A DNA stretch of 64,000 bases from Candidatus Saccharimonadota bacterium (GCA_009783305.1 WRHJ01000002.1:23097-87096); one strand, 5' to 3'. Shown: positions 17,800 to 27,736, numbered from the stretch's first letter. Notes: generated by a model not told the origin, from the sequence alone. Program-made: numbers and translations.

Positions 17800-18245
17800 A
17801 TTCCCATCGCCTCCGTTATCACGCCGACAATCGTGCTAACTATTAACGACGCCAAAATACATATAATCAGCCCAACCACCGCCGATATCACCGTCCGCTT
17901 ACCCTTCGCAATCCGTCCCGGATCACCTCTCGCCAACACATATAAGTATCCGCCATACACAATGAATCCAAGCGCCAAATATCCTACCAAATTAAACAGT
18001 ATATTTAGTATATTCAAGACTATTGCCCACACAAACCCAGCCACCTCTCCATCCCCTTGTGGCGTCTTTATCACGCACTTGTCACCCTGAGCTTTTACCA
18101 AATTGTAATACCATGGCCGAAACGTCAAAAATGACGTTTGGCAATCATCATCCGTCAATGCCGATGCCGGCGTTGGCGACAGTAGCCCAACCCCCAAACC
18201 AACCGTTATGACAACCATTATTATCATTAGTAGATGTTTTATCAT
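17796..18245 (-). CDS. VirB2/TrbC-like pilin paralog
   Basis: GGYLYVLARGDPGRIAKGKRTVISAVVGL; start overlaps upstream stop (ATGA). Confidence 0.72.
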   Translation of the reverse strand: MIKHLLMIIMVVITVGLGVGLLSPTPASALTDDDCQTSFLTFRPWYYNLVKAQGDKCVIKTPQGDGEVAGFVWAIVLNILNILFNLVGYLALGFIVYGGYLYVLARGDPGRIAKGKRTVISAVVGLIICILASLIVSTIVGVITEAMGI

Positions 18246-18643
18246 GCCTGTATTGTAAACCCTGGTATCAACCAATTCAAGATTAGCCATATCAAAGCCC
18301 AAACAATCAAGCCAATCACTATATTAAATATTCGACTCTTTGCCTTTACGATCTGCTCCTCTTTATCACGTGCCGTCATCCACTGAATACCACTTATCAC
18401 TATACCAACCAAGGCTAAAATACCTATACCCATAGTCATAATGTTCAATATCAATTCCAATATCCTCCAGACTCCGTTCTCACCGCACCAGTCCGATGGC
18501 AAAATCCCCACACACTCATCCGCCGCAGAAACTGGCGAAGTCAACACAACAGATACGACAGCAGCCATAACCACTACGCAACCCAAAAACCTCAGCCATC
18601 TATTCTTTGTCTGAGACTTAAGATTCTGCTTAAAATCACTCAT
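18242..18643 (-). CDS. VirB2/TrbC-like pilin paralog
   Basis: SGIQWMTARDKEEQIVKAKSRIFNIVIGL core. Confidence 0.72.
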   Translation of the reverse strand: MSDFKQNLKSQTKNRWLRFLGCVVVMAAVVSVVLTSPVSAADECVGILPSDWCGENGVWRILELILNIMTMGIGILALVGIVISGIQWMTARDKEEQIVKAKSRIFNIVIGLIVWALIWLILNWLIPGFTIQA

Positions 18644-18698
18644 ATCTATCCAAATTATAACACAACTAAAAAGCCCAACAAAAACACTATAAAATCTC

Positions 18699-18727
18699 TT
18701 GACTAAAGTGCTTATGTGTGCTATAAT
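18699..18727 (+). promoter_or_regulatory. Promoter TTGACT-N17-TATAAT
   Basis: TTGACT 18699-18704, TGTGC-TATAAT 18722-18727, ATG at 18738. Confidence 0.8.
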
Positions 18728-18737
18728 TAGCCAAGCC

Positions 18738-21700
18738 ATGAAAAAGAGGCTTATTTATTTTCTGTGCTCCATATTTGCCGTGCTCGGCCTCCTTTTTGCT
18801 ACACAAGATGTCTTTGCTGACCCCCCCACAACTAACCCAGATACCTCAGTTATCATTCCGGTTGACCCAGGCGATCCTAATGATGACATCACTGACGACC
18901 CCGAAACCGACGAGGAAGTCACCACTGACGCCACCTGCTATGACCAAGTCGGCGGCATTGGCTGGCTCATCTGTCCGGTCACCGGCACTCTAGCCAAAGC
19001 CATTGACTCGGTCTACGGGATTATTGAAAGTCTTCTCAAAGTCAATCCCATCTCTACCGATCAAGACTCTCCCATCTATCTAGTCTGGGAGTACATCCGC
19101 AACATCACAAACGTTATCTTCATTATCTTCCTCCTGGTAGTCATTTACTCTCAAGTGACTGGTTTTGGCATCACCAACTATGGCATCAAGAAAGTCTTGC
19201 CGCGCATCATTATCGCCGCCATCCTCGTCAATCTCAGCTACATCATCTGCGCCTTAGCCGTCGACGTTAGCAATATCCTCGGTAGCGGACTTGGCGCCGT
19301 CTTTACCAATATCTACGAAATTGCCACCGCCGGCGAAACTGTCAGTTATTCCGTCGGTGAAATTGCCGGCACCATACTTGGCACTGTCGCCGTTGGCGCT
19401 GGCGCCACTATAGCTGGTCTCGCCATCGTCGGCGGAATAGGCGCCGCCCTCTGGATGCTTGTCCCTGTCATCTTCGCCGGCATCGTCGCCGTCATCACTG
19501 CACTCATCGTCTTGGCTGCCCGCCAAGCTCTTATCATTATCCTCATCATGATTGCCCCTCTTGCCTTCGTTGCCTACCTTCTCCCCAACACCGAAAAATG
19601 GTTCAAAAAATGGAAAGATATCCTCCTGCAAATGCTCATTTTCTACCCCATGTTCGCCGTTCTATTTTCCGCCTCTCAGCTTGCCAGCTGGGTCATCATC
19701 AGTAGTGCCACCAACGTTTTCGGCATTATTCTCGGCGTCGCCGTTCAAGTCCTCCCCCTTTTCTTCACCTTCTCGCTCATGAAGATGAGCAATACCATCC
19801 TCGGCAACATCAGCACCGGCATCCAAAAATTCACCTCTCCTGCTCAAAAGGGAATTGGTACCTGGGCAGACTCGCGCCGTTCCACCTCAAAGGCCAGGCA
19901 TATTGCCGCCAATCGCACTCCATCTGCTCGTCTCAGCAATTACTTAGCCTACCGCAAAACCCTCCGCGAAACTGATACTAGTGATGCGGAAAAGATCATA
20001 GAAGGTCGCGCCACCATCCGTGCTCAACGCAAAATTTCCGGTGGCTTCGATGCCAACGACCCAACTAAGGTTCTCCGCGCCAACCGCTACACTCGCCGTG
20101 CCAAGACTGCCAGCACCACCTCTAGCCTTGCCGACACTGCTAAAAGCGATACTTCTAACCTTCTTGGTGCTTACGGCTCTTCCTACGGAGGCGCTCACAC
20201 TGCAAATCTCGCCAACTCTCGCCGCCTGCCACTTCGCGCTTTCGATAAGCATCTATCAAACGTCGACCAACGCCTCGCCGACGCCGGCGCCGAAGCCTAC
20301 CTGCATGCCAACCGTACCGCCTTCACTGCCGAAAGCAACGAAGAGGCCGACTGGAGTTACCTATTCAAAACTTACGCTGATGCCGCCAATGGCGGATATG
20401 GCACTTATAATTACAGGCGCTGGCTCAATGCTTCCGCCGGCGAACTTGGTCCTGCCGGCATCAGTAGCGTACTCGGCCAAATCATCGCCAAAGCCGACGC
20501 TGCCGAGCAACGCCGCCGCAAATACGACCGCATCCTGCTTAACAAATATGGCCACGACAAACGCACTTTCCGCAACATGGTCGTCGGTTATTATGTCGAT
20601 GATGATGGTTTCGCCACCGATAAAGACGGTGAGCATGTCATGTTCTATGATCCGATCTTACGCAAAAATCGCAAGGAGCTCGTTCCTGGCGAGCTACTCC
20701 TCAAGGACCCCTCAAAACTCGTCCGCTACGACGTCATCGACGAAGATGGCAAACCTTACTACGACTGGAAAGATCAAAAAGGCAATTTCCTCATGCGCGT
20801 CTACCGCGAAGACGTCCCTTACATGAAAGAAGCCTTTAGTAGTGACGATATCCCCATCAACGATCCTATCAACAGTCTCTACGCCATTCTTGCCGGCATT
20901 TATCCCGACGACCCAGCAAACGAAGGCATTGGGCTCGCTAACTTCAGCACTACGCTCGGCCGTGCTCTTCAAGCTGCCAACTACAAGGAAAAGACCGCTG
21001 GTATGGGCGCTCAAGCTATCGCCAGTATTTCAAGGCGCCAAATCAAGAACCACGCCCAACTCGGCATCGAATTTCTCGACAACATAAAGAAAACCGGTAA
21101 AGCCAGTAACTTTAATACTCAAGATGCTATTCACATCAAACAATTTGCCGCCTACCTTGACCCGGACAACTGGCCGATTCTCTTCCCGGAAGAGGGCATC
21201 ATGAGCTATGTCAATGTTAACGGCGAACCTCTCGAGGGCTTGGATGAGGACGGCAATAAAGTCAAAGCCAACATCGCTACCTACGAAGAAAAGATGCGAC
21301 AAGTCAAATCAAAATATCTTTTCCCGGTCGTCAAAAAATTCGCCACCTTCCTTGCTCGTGTCACATCTAATACAGTCGACAATCAAAAGCCTGGCGCCGG
21401 CGACGAGCTGGCTAAATTAAAGGATCTCCTCGATGAACATTGGAGCGGCGCAGAAGCTGTTAGGGAAGGGTTCACCGATGCCTACGCCCAAGATTCCAAC
21501 TTTATAGAAACCTCACGCGCCGTCCGCCAACGCCTCCAAACTCTTCCGGACATAATTCCCACCCATGAATCTGACATTCGTCTCATCATAGACGAGCTCT
21601 TCAATGCAGGTAACGATATCGATTCCATCGCTTCCACTATCCGCTACCACTTCGGAGATCACCCGCGCCTTGGTGCAGCTCTCGAAGAATTCGATCAATT

Positions 21701-21782
21701 CATGCAAGATAACCCCTACATCGAAGAAGAGCAGCTCCTCGAAGCCGTCCTGGACATCATCCAGCCATACCTCAGCGACTAG
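18738..21782 (+). CDS. VirB6/TrbL-like polytopic T4SS membrane protein with ~500-aa soluble C-terminal domain
   Basis: Signal peptide, multiple TM segments, ARQALIIILIMIAPLAFVAYLLPNTEKWFKKW motif. Confidence 0.8.
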   Translation: MKKRLIYFLCSIFAVLGLLFATQDVFADPPTTNPDTSVIIPVDPGDPNDDITDDPETDEEVTTDATCYDQVGGIGWLICPVTGTLAKAIDSVYGIIESLLKVNPISTDQDSPIYLVWEYIRNITNVIFIIFLLVVIYSQVTGFGITNYGIKKVLPRIIIAAILVNLSYIICALAVDVSNILGSGLGAVFTNIYEIATAGETVSYSVGEIAGTILGTVAVGAGATIAGLAIVGGIGAALWMLVPVIFAGIVAVITALIVLAARQALIIILIMIAPLAFVAYLLPNTEKWFKKWKDILLQMLIFYPMFAVLFSASQLASWVIISSATNVFGIILGVAVQVLPLFFTFSLMKMSNTILGNISTGIQKFTSPAQKGIGTWADSRRSTSKARHIAANRTPSARLSNYLAYRKTLRETDTSDAEKIIEGRATIRAQRKISGGFDANDPTKVLRANRYTRRAKTASTTSSLADTAKSDTSNLLGAYGSSYGGAHTANLANSRRLPLRAFDKHLSNVDQRLADAGAEAYLHANRTAFTAESNEEADWSYLFKTYADAANGGYGTYNYRRWLNASAGELGPAGISSVLGQIIAKADAAEQRRRKYDRILLNKYGHDKRTFRNMVVGYYVDDDGFATDKDGEHVMFYDPILRKNRKELVPGELLLKDPSKLVRYDVIDEDGKPYYDWKDQKGNFLMRVYREDVPYMKEAFSSDDIPINDPINSLYAILAGIYPDDPANEGIGLANFSTTLGRALQAANYKEKTAGMGAQAIASISRRQIKNHAQLGIEFLDNIKKTGKASNFNTQDAIHIKQFAAYLDPDNWPILFPEEGIMSYVNVNGEPLEGLDEDGNKVKANIATYEEKMRQVKSKYLFPVVKKFATFLARVTSNTVDNQKPGAGDELAKLKDLLDEHWSGAEAVREGFTDAYAQDSNFIETSRAVRQRLQTLPDIIPTHESDIRLIIDELFNAGNDIDSIASTIRYHFGDHPRLGAALEEFDQFMQDNPYIEEEQLLEAVLDIIQPYLSD

Positions 21783-21794
21783 CAAGCTCCAGTA

Positions 21795-21823
21795 TTGTTT
21801 TTCGTGCCAAAACGTGATATAAT
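21795..21823 (+). promoter_or_regulatory. Promoter TTGTTT-N17-TATAAT
   Basis: TTGTTT 21795-21800, TATAAT 21818-21823. Confidence 0.6.
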
Positions 21824-21859
21824 ATACATATCCTCATAGGCATCTTACCATGAAAGAAG

Positions 21860-22390
21860 GTGAAAGCATTGTTGATCACGCCCACGATCACATTAGTCCT
21901 CATCGCCCTGGTCTCCATAGCAATCGTCTATATCGCAGCAGACCAAGTAACTAAATACTGCAAAAATCGGGAACGTCCCATCATGGCCGATTCAACCACA
22001 GATTTCGTCGTCCCCCTCTGCTGTTTAGCCCACATCGTCGCCTGCGCTTTCTTGGCATTTTGGACTTCCTACGGGCTGGTTTTCATCATTATCGTAATGG
22101 TCGTCTCAGTACTAGCCATTGCTATAGTAGCCCAACTCAAACAGCAGGACAAAGCAAAGGCTGCAAGTAAAGCTCGGACAGAACAAGAGAGGCACCAAAA
22201 ACAATGGGATCTAGACCATTGCAAGCACCTCAACGTCAAAAACTGTGTCTGTTTATCCTGCGGGAGCAGAGTACATCGTCCTAGAATATACCTCGGCAAA
22301 AGTGGATCATATCGCGAATGGAAGTGCCAAACCTGCGGGACAACCGGACGAGACAAAGAAGATGACGACAATTTCCTCCCCCTCAGATAG
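21860..22390 (+). CDS. Membrane protein with C-terminal zinc-ribbon-like domain
   Basis: Two to three TM segments then CVCLSCGSRVH...WKCQTCGTTG. Confidence 0.6.
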   Translation: MKALLITPTITLVLIALVSIAIVYIAADQVTKYCKNRERPIMADSTTDFVVPLCCLAHIVACAFLAFWTSYGLVFIIIVMVVSVLAIAIVAQLKQQDKAKAASKARTEQERHQKQWDLDHCKHLNVKNCVCLSCGSRVHRPRIYLGKSGSYREWKCQTCGTTGRDKEDDDNFLPLR

Positions 22391-22409
22391 CTACGCGTCT
22401 ATCTCAAGC

Positions 22410-22441
22410 CCTCCATACAGGAGGGTTTTTCTTTTTACGAG
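22410..22441 (+). terminator. Intrinsic terminator
   Basis: CCCTCCatacaGGAGGGTTTTTCTTTTT. Confidence 0.85.
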
Positions 22442-22456
22442 TCTTCATCAAAATGA

Positions 22457-22521
22457 TTGACCTTTTACGCTAAATATGATAGAATAATAAAAGGAGGTCC
22501 TCTTGCAATCGCAAGGGGACC
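22457..22521 (+). promoter_or_regulatory. Promoter TTGACC-N17-TAGAAT followed by a 5'-terminal hairpin
   Basis: Hairpin GGTCC-T-CTTGC-AATC-GCAAG-G-GGACC at 22496-22521. Confidence 0.65.
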
Positions 22522-22561
22522 ATCTTGCTATTTAAAATTCTTGTGAAAAGGAGCACCAACC

Positions 22562-24064
22562 ATGAAACAGTTTAGTGACGCCGCAAACTCTAAAAAATTA
22601 CTCGATCAAATCATCGAGGAGCTCAGAGAAGAAACTGCCTGGTCACGCCTCTATCAAACTTGTATTGACGCCGCCAGCGCTGGACCAAATTCCCAAGCGT
22701 ATCAAAACTTCTTCGGCCCTATCGTCGACGAATTCGGAACAGCCAGCATCAGCAGCGTCATTGGCAAGATCATTGCCAGACTTGATGTCGCCGAGCAACA
22801 TCAAAGACAATGTGCCCGGATCCTGCTTGACCGCTACGGCCACGACAAACGCGCTTTCCGCAACATGATCGTCGGCTACTGCGTCGACGATGATGGCTTT
22901 GCCACTGATGAGTCCGGCGAATGTATCACATTCTACGATCCGGTCCTGCAACGGCATCGCAGAGAACTCGTTCCTGGCGAACTACTTCTTAAGGACCCCT
23001 CAAAACTCGTCCGCTACGATGTCATCGATGAAGACGGCAACCCCTACTATGACTGGAGGGATCCAAAAGGGAACTTCCTCATGCGCGTCTGCAAAAATTA
23101 TGCTGCCCTCATCAAGGAAGCGCTCAGTACCGATGATATCGCCCTCAATGATCCGATCAACAATCTCTACGCCATCTTAGCGGGCATGTACCCTGAAGCA
23201 CACGATGGCATTGGTCTCGCCAATTTTAGCTACACCATCGCCCATGCCCTACAAACTGCCAACTATCGAGAAAAAATTGCCGGTATGGGCACCCAAGCTA
23301 TCGCTTCTATCTCCAAGCGTCAAATCAAGAACCACGCCCAACTCAGCATCGAACTTCTCGACAACATAAAGAAGACCGGCAAAGTCGGCAACTTCAATAC
23401 TCAAGACGCCTTCCACATCTACCAACTCAATACCTTACTCGACCCAAAGAACTGGCCCATCCTTTTCCCGGAAGAGGGCATCATGAGCTATGTCAACTTC
23501 AACGGCGAACCTCTGGCTGGCTTGGACGAGGACGGCAATAAAATCAAAGCCGACGTTGCTACCTACGAAGAAAAAATGCGGCAAGTCAAAACAAAATACC
23601 TCTTCCCTGTAGTCAAAAAAATCGCCGTATTCTTAGCCAACTACACCGAGACGGTTGCCGACAACCAAAAACCCGGCACAGCCGACCAGTTAGCTCGGAC
23701 TAAACAGTTGCTCGACGACCACTGGAGTGGCGCCGCAGCCATCAGGGAAGGGCGCATCGACGCTTATGCTCAAAACTCCAGCTTCCTCGAAACTTCCCGT
23801 GCCGTCCGCCAACGCCTCGAGATGTTGCCCAACGTCATTACCACTTGCGAACATGATATCCGTCTCATCGTAGACGAACTTTTCGGCGTCAGCAATGACA
23901 TCGACGATATCGTCACAACCCTGAGGTACCACTTCGGCAGCCACCTTCAACTCGGTAAAGCTATTGAGGAATTAGACGACTTCATCCGTGACAACCCATA
24001 TGTCGAAGAGGATGCACTCCTCGAAACGGTCCTTGAATTACTCCGAATCTACCTCGATGACTAA
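22562..24064 (+). CDS. Soluble stand-alone paralog of the VirB6-like C-terminal domain
   Basis: Near-collinear identity blocks with 18738-21782 product (ELVPGELLLKDPSKLVRYDVIDEDG; ILFPEEGIMSYVN.NGEPL.GLDEDGNK; TYEEKMRQVK.KYLFPVVKK); no TM segments. Confidence 0.85.
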   Translation: MKQFSDAANSKKLLDQIIEELREETAWSRLYQTCIDAASAGPNSQAYQNFFGPIVDEFGTASISSVIGKIIARLDVAEQHQRQCARILLDRYGHDKRAFRNMIVGYCVDDDGFATDESGECITFYDPVLQRHRRELVPGELLLKDPSKLVRYDVIDEDGNPYYDWRDPKGNFLMRVCKNYAALIKEALSTDDIALNDPINNLYAILAGMYPEAHDGIGLANFSYTIAHALQTANYREKIAGMGTQAIASISKRQIKNHAQLSIELLDNIKKTGKVGNFNTQDAFHIYQLNTLLDPKNWPILFPEEGIMSYVNFNGEPLAGLDEDGNKIKADVATYEEKMRQVKTKYLFPVVKKIAVFLANYTETVADNQKPGTADQLARTKQLLDDHWSGAAAIREGRIDAYAQNSSFLETSRAVRQRLEMLPNVITTCEHDIRLIVDELFGVSNDIDDIVTTLRYHFGSHLQLGKAIEELDDFIRDNPYVEEDALLETVLELLRIYLDD

Positions 24065-24141
24065 CTCACGAGAGTCAACCACAAAACCCGCCACCCGGCG
24101 GGTTTTTCCTTTGCAAAACAATAATGCTATAATTAATACAT

Positions 24142-25044
24142 ATGGCTCAGTACAAGGTCCCCCAAGACGTTGAGGCCGACGATAAACTTCTCGGTCCATT
24201 TACTTTTCGTCAATTTATTTACCTCATTATTGCCACCGGCATGATTGCCCTCGCTTGGGCGCTTTTCCAAGTTTTCCCGCTCCTAGTCATCATCCCTGTA
24301 CCCATCATCCTTTTTTTCGGAGCTCTCGCCTTGCCGCTCAAAAAAGACCAGCCCATGGAAACTTATCTAGCCGCTCTTGTTTCTTTTTATCTCAAGCCCC
24401 GCAAACGTTTCTGGGAACCCGGCCAATCCGAATCCACCATTCGCATTACCGCACCCAAGAAAGTTGAGGCCAGCCGCGTCAAAGACATCAGCCAAGCCGA
24501 AGCTAGCCATCGTCTTTCCTTCCTCGCCGAAATCGTCGACACCGAAGGTCACGCTATCAAGGGCCCCGCTTCTAGCCCTATCCGGGAAGAAGTTTTCGCC
24601 GAAGCCAACAACACCGCCGACATGTTTGAGCTTTCCAATTTCGACACCCACAGCCTCAATCAAATCATCAAAAATGACACTGCTGAGCGACACCAGGCTG
24701 CCGTGCAACAAATGAAGGCTGCCATCGAAAACGCTTCATCCCTCCACAATTCGGACGCCACTATCCAAAAATTCAGTGAACCCGTACCTCCACCCGTTTC
24801 CGCGCCTAACACCAACAGCGCCATCGTCCAACCGCTGGCTCCAGCGCCACCACCCGAAAGCGTCATTGTCCAACCCGAACCACAACCCAAATCCCAACCA
24901 GCTCCAGCTCCGACACCAGCCCAGCCTCATCCTGCTCTTGTCAATCTCGCCAACGACAAAGACCTCTCCATCCAAACTATCGCCCAAGAAGCCAACCGTC
25001 TCCAACAAAAGCACGACGACGAAGTCGTCATCTCGCTCCGTTAA
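24142..25044 (+). CDS. PrgI-family T4SS membrane protein with long Pro-rich tail
   Basis: MAQYKVPQDVEADDKLLGPFTFRQFIYLI... typical PrgI N-term. Confidence 0.85.
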   Translation: MAQYKVPQDVEADDKLLGPFTFRQFIYLIIATGMIALAWALFQVFPLLVIIPVPIILFFGALALPLKKDQPMETYLAALVSFYLKPRKRFWEPGQSESTIRITAPKKVEASRVKDISQAEASHRLSFLAEIVDTEGHAIKGPASSPIREEVFAEANNTADMFELSNFDTHSLNQIIKNDTAERHQAAVQQMKAAIENASSLHNSDATIQKFSEPVPPPVSAPNTNSAIVQPLAPAPPPESVIVQPEPQPKSQPAPAPTPAQPHPALVNLANDKDLSIQTIAQEANRLQQKHDDEVVISLR

Positions 25045-25091
25045 TCCTCGCCTATCATTTTTCATCCCACTTGTGCTAAAATAATAATATT

Positions 25092-25895
25092 ATGAACCCG
25101 CAGCAACCTGTTCAGACAGCGCCCGGCGCACCAGCGCCTGCTACAGCTCCCATCGCCTCCGCCCCCGCCGCCGAACCCACCTCCGCAAACGTAGAAGCTC
25201 CTAGTAGTACGCAAGCCACCTTGCTCATTTCCGAAATCCGCGACTCCATGGTCATCATGAAAGACGGCTCTTTTCGCGCCGTCGTTGCTTGCAAATCCAT
25301 CAACTTCGACCTCATGTCCGAAACCGAACGCGAAGGCGTTGAGTACTCTTACCAAAACTTCCTTAACTCGCTCAACTTTACTACGCAGATCCTGATCCGT
25401 TCTCAACGTGTTGACATCGGTCCTTACATCGAACGGCTTACCGAAATCCGCCGCAACAACGACAATATGTTGCTCGGCGTTCTCATGGACGACTATATCA
25501 ACTTTATCGACGTCCTTTCCCAAGAAGCCAACATTATGGATAAGTCATTTTTCGTTATCGTTCCATACTATTCTTCCCCTGATGCTGAAAAAATCGTCCA
25601 ACAAACTAAAAATCTCTTTAAATCCTTCAGTAAAAATAAAGGCCCCATCATCACTAAGATTGATCGCGCTACTTATGACAAAGCTAACTCCGAAATGAAT
25701 ACGCGCATCGAAGCTGTCATCGCCGGACTATTCCAGATTGGTATCCAGTCCGTCCGCCTCAACACCAAAGAACTCGGGCAGCTCTACTATAACTTCAACA
25801 ACCCAGACACCGCCGTACGCGAGCCGCTCGGTGATTTCCGCCAAGTCACCGGACTCTATATCAAAAAAGGTGAAAAGGAGGCCACCAATGGCTAA
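25092..25895 (+). CDS. VirB4 N-terminal-like (TraC/CagE_TrbE-N-like) protein
   Basis: ISEIRDSMVIMKDGSFRAVVACKSINFDLMSETERE...; located directly upstream of the ATPase. Confidence 0.7.
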   Translation: MNPQQPVQTAPGAPAPATAPIASAPAAEPTSANVEAPSSTQATLLISEIRDSMVIMKDGSFRAVVACKSINFDLMSETEREGVEYSYQNFLNSLNFTTQILIRSQRVDIGPYIERLTEIRRNNDNMLLGVLMDDYINFIDVLSQEANIMDKSFFVIVPYYSSPDAEKIVQQTKNLFKSFSKNKGPIITKIDRATYDKANSEMNTRIEAVIAGLFQIGIQSVRLNTKELGQLYYNFNNPDTAVREPLGDFRQVTGLYIKKGEKEATNG

Positions 25896-27699
25896 ACTTA
25901 CCGCCGCCGAAATCGCCACCCAGGCCCAACTCCAAGAAGATGAGCAAATCCAAAAAGCCTTCGAGACCGGCATCACCACGCTCCGCGACCTCATCAGCCC
26001 ATCCAGCATCGAAATTCACAGTTCCTATTTCCGCCTCGGTACCAAGTATGGCCGCACCTTGTATGTCTACGGCTATCCTCGCTCTCTCTATACTGGATGG
26101 CTCAGTTCCATCATTAACATTGACGAAGTCATCGACATCTCCATGTACGTTTATCCAGTCGACACCGGAGTCGTCATGAAAAACCTCAGCAAAAAAGTCA
26201 CCCAGCTCGAAGCCAATATGTCTATCAACTCCGAAAAGGGCAAGATTCGCGATCCCGAACTCGAAGCCGCCATCAACGACGCCGAAGAGCTGCGCGATCA
26301 ACTTCAGCTCGGCGCCGAAAAGTTTTTCCGTTTCGGCCTATACATCACCATCTACGCCGATTCGCTCGACGAACTTCAGTTTGTCCAACACAAAATCGAA
26401 AATATTTTCGGCCAACAAATGATCTTCAGCAAAGTCGCCAGCAGTCAGCAAGAGCAGGGCATGAATTCTACCATGCCGCAATGTACCGACCAGCTTCAAA
26501 TTCGCCGCAATATGAATACCGGTGCCATCTCCACCAGCTTCCCCTTTACGTCTGCCGATCTTACCCAAGAAAAAGGTATTCTTTACGGCATCAATATGCA
26601 CAATAACGGTCTCGTTATCTTCGACCGCTTCAGTCTTGAAAACGCCAACATGGTCGTCTTCGCCAAATCCGGCGCCGGCAAATCTTTCACTGTCAAACTC
26701 GAAGCTCTCCGCTCCATGATGGTCGGTTCCGAAATTATCATCATTGACCCTGAAAACGAATACCAAAAACTCGCCGACGCCGTTGGCGGCAGCTATATTC
26801 GTCTCTCACTCAACTCCGACGTCCGCATTAATCCCTTCGATCTACCCAGAGTCATCGATACCGAAGACGCCAACGACGCTCTCCGCGCCAACCTTGTCAC
26901 TCTTCACGGTCTCTTCCGTCTCATGCTCGGCGGTACCCAACTCGGTCCCGGCGGCGTTCCTATTGCTGGACTCGGCCCCAATGAAGAAGCCGATCTCGAT
27001 CAGGCTCTCATCGACACTTACGCTCGCGCCGGCATCACCTCCGACCCCCTCACTCACAATTCCACGCCACCCACCATCATCAATCTATATGACACACTGC
27101 TCCACATGGGCGGCTCCGGACCCCAGCTCGCCCAGCGTCTCCGCAAGTACACCTCCGGCACTTTTGCCGGCATCTTCTCTCAGCAAAGCAATATCGATAT
27201 CAATAATCAGATGGTCGTCTTCAACATCCGCGACCTCGAAGATGAACTCCGCCCCGTTGCTATGTATATCGTTCTATCTCACGTTTGGAACACCGTCCGC
27301 GCCCAACAGAAAAAACGCCTGCTCATCGTTGACGAGGCCTGGCAGCTCATGAAATATGAGGACTCTGCCAACTTCCTCTTCTCCCTCGCCAAACGCGCTC
27401 GCAAATACTATCTTGGCCTCACCACTATTACCCAAGATGTCGAAGATTTCATGGGCAGCAAAATGGGCCGTGCCATCGTCGCCAACTCCAGCATCCAACT
27501 CCTCCTCAAACAATCTGCCTCCGCCGTCGACGTCTTATCTGATGTTTTCAAGCTCACCGACGAAGAGCGCAAGCGTCTCGCCAATTTCCCAGTCGGCCAA
27601 GGCCTCTTCTTCGCCGGCCAAAATCACGTCCATATTCAAATCATTGCCAGCGAAACTGAAGAATCTCTCGTCACCACCAATCCTCAAGACAAAAGATAG
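25888..27699 (+). CDS. virB4: VirB4-family T4SS ATPase
   Basis: VVFAKSGAGKSFTVKLEALR Walker A, RLLIVDEAWQLM Walker B; start overlaps previous CDS by 8 nt. Confidence 0.9.
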   Translation: MAKLTAAEIATQAQLQEDEQIQKAFETGITTLRDLISPSSIEIHSSYFRLGTKYGRTLYVYGYPRSLYTGWLSSIINIDEVIDISMYVYPVDTGVVMKNLSKKVTQLEANMSINSEKGKIRDPELEAAINDAEELRDQLQLGAEKFFRFGLYITIYADSLDELQFVQHKIENIFGQQMIFSKVASSQQEQGMNSTMPQCTDQLQIRRNMNTGAISTSFPFTSADLTQEKGILYGINMHNNGLVIFDRFSLENANMVVFAKSGAGKSFTVKLEALRSMMVGSEIIIIDPENEYQKLADAVGGSYIRLSLNSDVRINPFDLPRVIDTEDANDALRANLVTLHGLFRLMLGGTQLGPGGVPIAGLGPNEEADLDQALIDTYARAGITSDPLTHNSTPPTIINLYDTLLHMGGSGPQLAQRLRKYTSGTFAGIFSQQSNIDINNQMVVFNIRDLEDELRPVAMYIVLSHVWNTVRAQQKKRLLIVDEAWQLMKYEDSANFLFSLAKRARKYYLGLTTITQDVEDFMGSKMGRAIVANSSIQLLLKQSASAVDVLSDVFKLTDEERKRLANFPVGQGLFFAGQNHVHIQIIASETEESLVTTNPQDKR

Positions 27700-27736
27700 A
27701 CTTTTCCACCAGCAAATTATATAATATATACATATT

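Noticed and set aside
20020-20826. 268-aa + strand ORF overlapping the VirB6-like gene
   Set aside because: Alternate-frame shadow; no SD and Pro/Thr/Leu-rich translation.
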